A stretch of 30,514 nt of DNA from Candidatus Segatella caccae (GTDB lineage: Bacteria; Bacteroidota; Bacteroidia; Bacteroidales; Bacteroidaceae), in contig USOQ01000026.1 of NCBI GenBank assembly GCA_900556395.1, positions 1 to 30,514 on the forward strand, read 5' to 3'. Each line of letters starts with the position of its first letter. Within the stretch, counting starts at the first letter, position 1. Shown one piece after another: positions 16,548 through 22,927 of the stretch. Both the position numbers and the translations under genes were made by a program. The notes under the pieces are model-generated. The model saw only the letters and a program-made list of their open reading frames with translations, had not been told where the DNA came from and did no database searches.

Positions 16548-17858
16548 ATGAAACTCAGATACCTATTATTAACGTCAAGCATCCTACTGTTCTCCTCGCT
16601 GTGTAGCGCACAAGACAGTTTACTGCTTGCCGACAATCATCACACGATAGAGAGTAGCGACTCAGTCATTGTCAAACAATTAAGGGAGAAGGGAATTCGT
16701 TTCTCCCACAACAACTCTGTCACGCTCCTAATGAGCGGTCAAGAGAAATTCGACGATATGTTCCAGGCCATCCGCCAGGCTAAGAAGAGTGTACACTTAG
16801 AGTATTTCAACTTTCGTAACGACAGCATCGCAGGCTTGCTCTTCGAACTGCTTGCCGAGAAAGTGAAACAAGGTGTCAAGGTGAGAGCCTTGTACGATGG
16901 CTTCGGTAACTCATCCAACAACAAGCCGCTACGCAAAAGACACATCCAGAAGATACGTGCCAACGGCATAGAGATATTCGAATACAAGCCCGTGAAGTTT
17001 CCATGGGTTCATGCCATCTTTAACCGTGACCACCGCAAGATTGTGGTCATAGATGGACAGATAGCCTACACAGGTGGCATGAACGTAGCCGACTATTATA
17101 TCAAAGGCACCAAGGTAGTGGGATCGTGGAACGATATGCACTGCCGCATCGATGGCGACGAGGTGAACACGCTGCAAGCCATCTTCTTGAAGATGTGGAA
17201 CAAGGTGAGCGGACAGAACGTGCATGGTGCCGAATACTTTCGCGACAAGCGACAAGACTATCTGGTAGATGGTCTCAAGCCTGATACTACAGCCACAGCA
17301 TATCACAAGATGGTGGGCATCATCAATCGTGAGCCACACATCTCGAAGGACATCATACGTTACTTCTATGTCAACGCCATCAACGATGCGCAAGACAGCA
17401 TCAAGCTCATCAGCCCCTACTTCACCCTGAGTCACAAACTGAAGAAGGCACTCAAGAATGCAGCCAAGCGAGGTGTGAAAGTGGAAATCATGCTCTCCAC
17501 CAAGAGCGACATCCCACTGACGCCCGACTGCGGTTTCTATAATGCCCACAAACTGATGAAGGCAGGCTGCCACATCTGGATGTACACACCTGGATTCCAT
17601 CACACCAAGATTATTATGGTAGACGGAAAGTTCTGCACCGTGGGAAGCGCCAACCTCAATGCCCGAAGCCTGCGCTGGGACTACGAGGAGAATGCTGTCA
17701 TCATTGACCCGCTGACCACCCAACAGCTCACCAATCTCTTTGACAAGGACAAGGCAGATAGTTTCCTGCTCACTGAGAAGAAGTGGCGCGAATGGCGAAC
17801 TGGTTGGCAGAGATTCAGAGGATGGTTTGCTGCCAAGGTGCTGACGCCATTCTTATAA
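16548..17858 (+). CDS. Secreted phospholipase D-family protein, cardiolipin-synthase-like
   Basis: This 436-aa protein has two HKD motifs: HRKIVVIDG (His162, Lys164, Asp169) followed by YTGGMN, and HTKIIMVDG (His352, Lys354, Asp359) followed by VGSANLNARS. This matches cardiolipin synthases of the PLD superfamily, which transfer phosphatidyl groups. Unlike E. coli ClsA it lacks two N-terminal membrane helices. Instead it begins with a cleavable-looking signal peptide (MKLRYLLLTSS ... LCSA), so the catalytic domains should lie in the periplasm or at the membrane's outer face. It starts 27 bp after kdsD, and all four genes of the cluster concern the envelope. A phosphodiesterase or other phospholipase activity is possible. 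Confidence 0.88.
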   Translation: MKLRYLLLTSSILLFSSLCSAQDSLLLADNHHTIESSDSVIVKQLREKGIRFSHNNSVTLLMSGQEKFDDMFQAIRQAKKSVHLEYFNFRNDSIAGLLFELLAEKVKQGVKVRALYDGFGNSSNNKPLRKRHIQKIRANGIEIFEYKPVKFPWVHAIFNRDHRKIVVIDGQIAYTGGMNVADYYIKGTKVVGSWNDMHCRIDGDEVNTLQAIFLKMWNKVSGQNVHGAEYFRDKRQDYLVDGLKPDTTATAYHKMVGIINREPHISKDIIRYFYVNAINDAQDSIKLISPYFTLSHKLKKALKNAAKRGVKVEIMLSTKSDIPLTPDCGFYNAHKLMKAGCHIWMYTPGFHHTKIIMVDGKFCTVGSANLNARSLRWDYEENAVIIDPLTTQQLTNLFDKDKADSFLLTEKKWREWRTGWQRFRGWFAAKVLTPFL

Positions 17859-17884
17859 CAGGAGAAGTTAAGGAGTTAAGACAT

Positions 17885-17935
17885 ATGCTTTATTGCTAAG
17901 AAGCAGAAGACTATAAAGCATTTGTTTTGTATTTT
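17885..17935 (+). terminator. Hairpin terminator after the cardiolipin-synthase-like gene
   Basis: ATGCTTTA (17885-17892) pairs with TAAAGCAT (17914-17921), with a possible inner GCT/AGC pairing in the loop. T-rich TTGTTTTGTATTTT follows. It lies 26 bp past the stop codon. The stem is AT-rich, so strength is uncertain. Confidence 0.5.
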
Positions 17936-17938
17936 AAA

Positions 17939-17966
17939 CATTGAACATTACACATAGAACATTCAT
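17939..17966 (+). repeat. Degenerate heptamer repeat upstream of the first LuxR gene
   Basis: CATTGAA, CATTACA, CATAGAA and CATTCAT follow at a 7-nt period. The unit family is the same as at 14708-14742. It lies 56 bp before the next start codon. Confidence 0.5.
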
Positions 17967-18022
17967 ATCCTCAATAACTCTACAACACCTCGAAGCTTTC
18001 AATAAAAACAAAAATAGAACTC

Positions 18023-18673
18023 ATGAACGAAGAAGTAATAAAATCTAAGCATCCTGGCGAAACGATGACGAGTGGCATGCCCGAAATGGCTATCATAGAG
18101 AGCAACACCCTCGCCATGATGGGCCTCAAGCAACTGTTAGAGGCTGCCATGCCCATGATGAATATTTGCACCTTCGGCAGTTTTAACGAGTTTGAAGCCA
18201 ACCACCCCGACCGCTTCATCCACTACTTTGTGTCTATGCACATAGCTTTGGCTCATCGCCACTTCTTCATACAGGGGAAAAGGGCACGCCAAACCATTGT
18301 GCTCACACCCAGCAACGACCCTAACTCGCAACTCAACGATTTCCATTGTCTCTGCGTAAGTGTGCCTGAAGAAACTCTTGTAAAACATCTGCTCGCCCTA
18401 CAAAAGATGGGGCATCCACATGGCGAACACTTGCCTAACCCTACAGCCAACAATAAAGAAAAACTTCTCTCCGATCGTGAGATAGAAGTCTTAGCTTTAG
18501 TGGCCCAAGGAAAAATCAACAAGGAAATAGCCGACATGTTGTGCATAGGGCTCTCCACTGTCATCACGCACCGCAAGAACATACAAGAGAAGTTGAACCT
18601 GAAATCGGTCTCCTCACTCACTATCTATGCTGTGATGCATGGCTATGTGGATATCAATCACATTTCTGGATAA
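18023..18673 (+). CDS. LuxR-type transcription regulator with a degenerate receiver-like domain
   Basis: This 216-aa protein has an N-terminal ~130 residues with the layout of a response-regulator receiver but without its chemistry. Glu-Ser replaces the acidic pair (AIIESNTL, about 24-30), the expected phosphoacceptor position is in FVSMHIAL with no Asp, and the conserved Lys is absent after IVLTPSND. It is instead rich in His and Cys (HRHFF, FHCLC, HPHGEH), which could bind a metal or haem, but that is speculation. Residues 149-210 are a LuxR/FixJ HTH (LSDREIEVLALVAQGKINKE, then STVITHRKNIQEKL). The gene converges on the hemerythrin-LuxR gene and its HTH closely resembles that one (LSDRE, NKEIAD, TVITHR, LTIYA). 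It probably works by protein contact or an unconventional signal. No clear promoter was found. Confidence 0.85.
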   Translation: MNEEVIKSKHPGETMTSGMPEMAIIESNTLAMMGLKQLLEAAMPMMNICTFGSFNEFEANHPDRFIHYFVSMHIALAHRHFFIQGKRARQTIVLTPSNDPNSQLNDFHCLCVSVPEETLVKHLLALQKMGHPHGEHLPNPTANNKEKLLSDREIEVLALVAQGKINKEIADMLCIGLSTVITHRKNIQEKLNLKSVSSLTIYAVMHGYVDINHISG

Positions 18674-18705
18674 CAGCACAGCAACAGCCATACCTATTTA
18701 TAATG

Positions 18706-18743
18706 ACAGCGCCTTCCCTGTAGCATTACAAGGAAGGCGCTGT
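18706..18743. terminator. Bidirectional terminator between convergent regulators
   Basis: ACAGCGCCTTCC (18706-18717) pairs perfectly with GGAAGGCGCTGT (18732-18743). The loop can form a further TGTA/TACA pairing around GCAT. It lies 32 bp after the plus-strand stop and 16 bp before the minus-strand stop, so it can end both transcripts. U tracts are weak on both sides. Confidence 0.75.
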
Positions 18744-18759
18744 TGGTATATGAGATATC

Positions 18760-19716
18760 TTATAATTTCACACTCGATATGTCTACCAGATTGTTGACAA
18801 TAGCATAAATAGTTAGACCTGCTGGCGAATGAATCTGCAGCTTACGGGCTATGTTGCGGCGATGAGTAATCACCGTGTTGATGGAGATAAACAGATGGTC
18901 GGCAATCTCCTTGTTGGTCATGCCCTGTACCAAAGCCACGATGACGTCTTTCTCGCGGTCGCTCAACTGCTCATCGCTCTGCGGTGTCTGGTTGATCATA
19001 TTGGATATTTTAACACTCACATCACTTTGTTTCAGCTTTCGTTCCTCGTTGCGCACGGCAGGAATAAAGATTTCCTCCTCTACCTGCGAATGCTGGTTGA
19101 GCCATTCCTCATTATTATATATGTCGTAAAGCGTGGCGCTAAGTTGATTGTTGTGCAATCCGTCAGAAGGCAAATACTTGATGATGATATTCTTCAACTC
19201 TTTCAGTTTCACGTCTATCTGCACGTGATGCTTAGAGAACGTCTCGATGTCGAAGTTGGCTGGTGCTATACCGTCGATAAGCGACTGCACGTAAGGGAAG
19301 ACGGCTTTTTCCTCATACTTCATATGATTGGTGATGCTGTGCGCATACTCATCGTATAGTTTGAGAATAAGTCGGGCCAGATTGTCGTTCTCGTCGAGCG
19401 CCTCCACCAACTCTTTGCGGATGAAAGGCAACTGAAAATCAATGTAGTAAGCATGCGATGCCTTGAGATAATGCAGTAGTGTAGGCAACGACAGGCGCGA
19501 GGCATTGTCGTACTCCTTATAACCATTGATGGTGAAGTTTACCACCGCTAAAAAAGTATAAGTATCCACCGCCTGTTCCTCGCAAACCTCTCTCACCGTT
19601 TTGTCGCCAAAGCCCAGATTGATACCGAAACTACCCAAGCTCTGAAGGATGTTGTAATTGTCGCGAATAATGCTGATCATCTTGTCATCAGCTTCATACA
19701 TCTTTTGATTTTTCAT
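18760..19716 (-). CDS. Hemerythrin (Ric/YtfE-like) di-iron sensor fused to a LuxR DNA-binding domain
   Basis: This 318-aa protein reads as three parts. Residues about 12-63 resemble the ScdA_N/DUF542 segment of Ric proteins (NYNILQSLGSFGINLGFGDK). Residues about 78-225 form a hemerythrin-like four-helix bundle with candidate iron ligands His82/His88, His126, His131 with Glu135, His163/164, and His209 with Glu213; the two HxxxE pairs are the clearest. Residues 250-312 are a LuxR HTH (LSDREKDVIVALVQGMTNKE, TVITHRRNIARKL). Known Ric proteins repair Fe-S clusters and respond to NO or oxidative stress; hemerythrins bind O2 through two irons. The fusion therefore looks like a direct O2, NO or iron sensor that controls transcription. 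It is divergent from the porin/imelysin/di-haem genes and shares an operator-like motif with them. Ligand and targets are inferred. Confidence 0.9.
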   Translation of the reverse strand: MKNQKMYEADDKMISIIRDNYNILQSLGSFGINLGFGDKTVREVCEEQAVDTYTFLAVVNFTINGYKEYDNASRLSLPTLLHYLKASHAYYIDFQLPFIRKELVEALDENDNLARLILKLYDEYAHSITNHMKYEEKAVFPYVQSLIDGIAPANFDIETFSKHHVQIDVKLKELKNIIIKYLPSDGLHNNQLSATLYDIYNNEEWLNQHSQVEEEIFIPAVRNEERKLKQSDVSVKISNMINQTPQSDEQLSDREKDVIVALVQGMTNKEIADHLFISINTVITHRRNIARKLQIHSPAGLTIYAIVNNLVDISSVKL

Positions 19717-19790
19717 CGTTGTCGTATACTTTTAAGACCTAAATCATGCACGTTTAAGAGCGGACATTCATCATGTTTTTGTTTCCGCTG

Positions 19791-19821
19791 CAAAATTACA
19801 AAAAACATCTGAAACTCGCAA
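19791..19821 (-). promoter_or_regulatory. Promoter of the hemerythrin-LuxR gene
   Basis: On the minus strand TTG (19819-19821), a 20-nt spacer and TAATTTTG (19791-19798) match the Bacteroidetes consensus. The start point would be near 19785, giving a leader of about 70 nt. Confidence 0.75.
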
Positions 19822-19867
19822 TACCTAAAAATGGGGATGCCGCAGTTTACCAACTTTTAAGTATTGC
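19818..19867. promoter_or_regulatory. Operator-like inverted repeat covering both divergent -33 elements
   Basis: TTTTAAGTATTGC (19855-19867, plus strand) and TTTTAGGTATTGC (19818-19830, read on the minus strand) agree at 12 of 13 positions. In each, the TTG inside the motif is the -33 element of the promoter reading away from it. The arms are separated by 24 bp. This is the layout expected for one regulator acting on both divergent promoters. The hemerythrin-LuxR protein, encoded next door, is the natural candidate. Confidence 0.65.
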
Positions 19868-19894
19868 AAGATTTTTTAAAACGCCGTACCTTTG
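19864..19894 (+). promoter_or_regulatory. Promoter of the porin-imelysin-di-haem operon
   Basis: TTG (19864-19866), a 20-nt spacer and TACCTTTG (19887-19894) fit the Bacteroidetes -33/-7 consensus exactly. Transcription should begin near 19900, directly before the 5' strand of the structured leader RNA. The leader to the porin ATG is about 184 nt. Confidence 0.8.
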
Positions 19895-19899
19895 CATCC

Positions 19900-20036
19900 G
19901 AAATCGAGAAAGAGCGCGGTGATGATTGCCACTCCCGAGCGGCAGAGCTGCGTAATTCCTTATCAAGCTTCAGGGCTTTAAGGAGATACTAAGCCTCTAA
20001 AGTGTCGAGACCGCAAGCAGACATCCGCGCTCTTTT
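19900..20036 (+). ncRNA. Candidate structured leader RNA with closing stem, two hairpins and an H-type pseudoknot
   Basis: Manual folding gives a compact design. P1, AAAGAGCGCGG (19909-19919), pairs perfectly with CCGCGCTCTTT (20025-20035). Inside are P2 (TGCC 19927-19930 with GGCA 19941-19944, extended by CU/AG around a CCCG loop); an H-type pseudoknot in which TCCTTA (19957-19962) pairs with TAAGGA (19979-19984) and loop bases GGCTT (19974-19978) pair with AAGCC (19991-19995); and P4 (20002-20006 with 20020-20024), which abuts P1. A U-rich tract follows P1, so the whole could also act as a terminator or a small RNA. I cannot match it to a known riboswitch class. Folding was done by eye. Confidence 0.55.
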
Positions 20037-20083
20037 CTTTTATTTTAGGATAATAAACAGATAACATTTCTAAACAAATAAAA

Positions 20084-21382
20084 ATGAATATTTTAAGAAT
20101 TGGATTGATGTCCGCTGCGTTGGTTGCAGGTTTGGCAAGCGCCGACGCACAAGTAGTTGCTGCCGACAGCGTGATGCAGCATGTCAACGGAAAGCGCCTC
20201 AGCATAGGCGGCTATGGCGAAGTGGCTTTCAGCCGTAACTTCTACAGCGACAGCGGAAACCGATACAGTTCAGCCTCGCTCCATAAGAACGACCCCAGCC
20301 ATGGACGATTCGACATTCCTCATGCAGTCATCTATTTAGGCTACGACTTTGGCAAAGGCTGGACATTCGGCACCGAGATCGAGTTTGAGCACGGAGGTAC
20401 AGGTTCTGCCATCGAATATGAGGCAGAGGAGTCTATCGAGTTTGAACAGGAACAGGAGAAAGCCGGTGAGGTAGAGCTGGAACAGTTCTGGATTCAGAAA
20501 TCATTTGGCAAGTTCCTCAACATCCGTGCCGGACACATCGTTGTGCCTGTAGGTCTGACCAATGCTTATCACGAACCCCTCAACTTCTTCACCGTATACC
20601 GTCCTGAGGGCGAGAACACCATCCTGCCTTGTACCTGGCATCAGACGGGAGTTTCGGTGTGGGGACGTCATGGCGACTTCCGCTACGAAGCCCAGTTCCT
20701 TGCTGGACTTGATGCCTATCAGTTTAGTTCGCTCAACTGGATCAAGCCTGGCACCACGAAGCCTTTCGAGTTTGAAACAGCCAACAAATATGGCTTTTCT
20801 GCCCGTGTCGACAACTACACCATCCCTGGTCTGCGCATCGGTTTGAGTGGCTATTTCGGACAATCCATGCACAACAGTGTGCCCCACGATATGGAGAAAG
20901 GCAACAACAAGAAGCTGAAGGGCAACATCTTCCTCGGAGCACTCGACTTCACCTACAAGGCCCACAACTGGATGGCACGAGGCAATGTAGACTATGGCTA
21001 CGTGAGCGATGCCGCTGCCATCAGCAAGCTGGTAAAGCCAGGCGTGCAGTATGTGAAGCCTTACGAGACCAACCAGGCTTTCGGAAGCCATGCCATCGCC
21101 ACCATGTTTGAGGTGGGCTACGATGTATTCTCACAGATAGAGAAGTTGCGTGCCGATAAACAGAAACTGTATGTCTTCGGTCACTACGAGTATTACGACT
21201 CATATCTCAACAACACCACCAAGCAGTACACCAAGCGACAGATCTTCGCCGGCGGTATCAACTACTACCCCATCAAGCAAATCTGCGTGAAAGCAGAGTA
21301 CAACCTGCGCAAGTTCAGAAGCCAGTACAACGACGAGCCTGCCCTCAACATCGGCGTCGCCTACCAGGGTTTCTTCCTGTAA
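20084..21382 (+). CDS. Outer-membrane beta-barrel porin (OprP/OprO-like)
   Basis: This 432-aa protein has a signal peptide (cut near ADAQ23). The rest is alternating amphipathic strands with tight turns: LSIGGYGEVAFSRNFY, HAVIYLGYDFGKGWTFGTEI, IRAGHIVVPVGLTN, down to a C-terminal barrel signature ending NIGVAYQGFFL. This resembles phosphate-selective-porin-type barrels of Bacteroidetes. An acidic segment (about 108-128, rich in Glu) could face the pore or bind cations. It is the first gene after the structured leader and is followed 97 bp later by the imelysin gene. With that context, passage of iron or a small chelate is plausible but not shown. The start at 20084 lacks a Shine-Dalgarno sequence. 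Confidence 0.78.
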   Translation: MNILRIGLMSAALVAGLASADAQVVAADSVMQHVNGKRLSIGGYGEVAFSRNFYSDSGNRYSSASLHKNDPSHGRFDIPHAVIYLGYDFGKGWTFGTEIEFEHGGTGSAIEYEAEESIEFEQEQEKAGEVELEQFWIQKSFGKFLNIRAGHIVVPVGLTNAYHEPLNFFTVYRPEGENTILPCTWHQTGVSVWGRHGDFRYEAQFLAGLDAYQFSSLNWIKPGTTKPFEFETANKYGFSARVDNYTIPGLRIGLSGYFGQSMHNSVPHDMEKGNNKKLKGNIFLGALDFTYKAHNWMARGNVDYGYVSDAAAISKLVKPGVQYVKPYETNQAFGSHAIATMFEVGYDVFSQIEKLRADKQKLYVFGHYEYYDSYLNNTTKQYTKRQIFAGGINYYPIKQICVKAEYNLRKFRSQYNDEPALNIGVAYQGFFL

Positions 21383-21479
21383 TCGCAGAATGAGGATTTC
21401 GATCTAAAAAACATACACAACTTTCGCAAATGGGGAAGTTAGAGAAGTATACATTCATTAATAATAATAGAATAAACAA

Positions 21480-22820
21480 ATGAAAAAAATTCAGAAATTG
21501 GCCTTGTCATTCATGATGGGTGGCTTGGCACTCTGCTTTGCTTCATGCGGCAGCGATGACGACACAACTTTCGATCTGCCCAACGTAGGTCAGGCTACAA
21601 CTACCATCAACTCGTCTGATCTCGCGATGCAGAAAACCACCAAGGCTTACGTCGAGAATGTGGTTTACCCCACTTACCAGGCTTTAGCAAAGAACTCACG
21701 CGAACTTTACACCACCTGCACAACACTCTACAAGGCAGCAGAGGCTGGCACCATGACACAGAGCCAGATTGACGCAGCCTGCGAGGCTTTCAAGAACGCA
21801 CGCCGTGAGTGGGAGCGCAGCGAGGCTTTCCTCTATGGCTCAGCTTCCGACAACAATATCGACCCACACATCGACTCATGGCCACTCGGCCACGAGGAGT
21901 TGGTTTCTGCCTTGACCAATGCCAGCCTCATTGCCGGCTTCAAGAGCGATACTCCAGAGAAGTTCGTTTCCGACAAGAACGAGCAGTTCCAGTCTGTATT
22001 GGGCTTCCATGGTATGGAGTTCGTCCTCTTCCGTGAGGGTCAGAACCGCACAGTTGATGCTTTCAAGGCCAATGAGACCGAAGAAGGCATGACCTCAGTA
22101 AAGGGCATAGACGAATTGGCATTCCTCGCTGCTGTGGCTGGCGATGTGAAGAACATGACAGCCATGCTGGAGTTCACATGGATGGGCAACGCTGCCAGCA
22201 ATGAAACCAAGCAGGTGCTCGAGGACAACAAATACGTATTCTCAAGCATGCGCAATAATGGCTTAGCAGCCAATGGCACCATGTGCTTTGGTGAATTCCT
22301 GCTCACCCCAGCACAGACCACAGGCTATAAATCATGGCCAGGCACCATCAACCAGATCTTCGTAGGCGGTTGCTCCAACATCTGCAACGAGGTACAGGAG
22401 CAGAAGCTCGGTCAGGCATGGCGTGTGTTAAACGGTCAGGGTGGAACCACCGAGGACGGTGAAAAAGAGTCAAGAGACTACATCGAGTCGCCTTACAGCC
22501 ATCGTTCTTTCATTGACTACAAGGACAACCTCTACTCTATCAAGAACACACTTTATGGCACTCGCGACATCGACGCTACCACTCCAGCTGCCAACTCTAT
22601 CATGTCATTGCTCTCAAGCCTCAACTATCCTGATTTGAGCAAACTGCAGAGTGCCCTGACCGAAGCCCTGAAGTCACTCGACGATGCAACAAAAGCACAG
22701 GGTTACTTCGTGGCTGACCCAGGTTCTGCGGCAGTAAAGAATGCCATTGACAAAATCAAGAATCTCGACGACGAGTTGAACGCTGCCGGCAAATGGATCA
22801 ATCGCCAGGCTGCACAGTAA
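21480..22820 (+). CDS. Imelysin-family (M75-like) iron-regulated lipoprotein
   Basis: This 446-aa lipoprotein has Cys23 in FASCGSDDD; the SDDD after the cysteine fits Bacteroidetes surface-export signals. Imelysin landmarks are ERSEAFLYG (about 112-120), DPHIDSWPL (128-136) and the GxHxxE motif as GFHGMEF (Gly175, His177, Glu180), then a helical second half. Imelysins (IrpA/ICMP) are tied to iron uptake in several bacteria, and the GxHxxE residues are thought to bind metal. Peptidase activity, once proposed, is not supported for most members. Neighbouring di-haem lipoproteins repeat a known imelysin/DUF1111 partnership. The precise substrate is unknown. Confidence 0.92.
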   Translation: MKKIQKLALSFMMGGLALCFASCGSDDDTTFDLPNVGQATTTINSSDLAMQKTTKAYVENVVYPTYQALAKNSRELYTTCTTLYKAAEAGTMTQSQIDAACEAFKNARREWERSEAFLYGSASDNNIDPHIDSWPLGHEELVSALTNASLIAGFKSDTPEKFVSDKNEQFQSVLGFHGMEFVLFREGQNRTVDAFKANETEEGMTSVKGIDELAFLAAVAGDVKNMTAMLEFTWMGNAASNETKQVLEDNKYVFSSMRNNGLAANGTMCFGEFLLTPAQTTGYKSWPGTINQIFVGGCSNICNEVQEQKLGQAWRVLNGQGGTTEDGEKESRDYIESPYSHRSFIDYKDNLYSIKNTLYGTRDIDATTPAANSIMSLLSSLNYPDLSKLQSALTEALKSLDDATKAQGYFVADPGSAAVKNAIDKIKNLDDELNAAGKWINRQAAQ

Positions 22821-22855
22821 CTCCAGAACTCACAAGATTTTAATAAATAACATGT

Positions 22856-22889
22856 ACGTAGCCTTGAGTCCTTGTGCCCAAGGCTACGT
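22856..22889 (+). promoter_or_regulatory. Intra-operon hairpin between the imelysin and first di-haem genes
   Basis: ACGTAGCCTTG (22856-22866) pairs perfectly with CAAGGCTACGT (22879-22889), an 11-bp stem with a 12-nt loop. No immediate U tract follows; ATTTTTAT comes about 15 nt later. It could cause partial termination or protect an mRNA end, setting the ratio of the two gene products. Confidence 0.6.
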
Positions 22890-22927
22890 TGTGCGTAAGA
22901 AAGATTTTTATCCAAATAGGGAACATT

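Noticed and set aside
16929..17723. Long open frame (264 codons) on the minus strand
   Set aside because: It is the mirror of the phospholipase D-family gene; the protein is rich in His/Val/Asp patterns typical of reverse-strand reading and has no domain.
19957..19995. Resemblance of UAUCAAG and nearby bases to SAM-type riboswitch cores
   Set aside because: Only a few bases agree. The kink-turn, the GGA...GCC core spacing and the helix order of SAM-I do not fit, and downstream genes are not in methionine metabolism.
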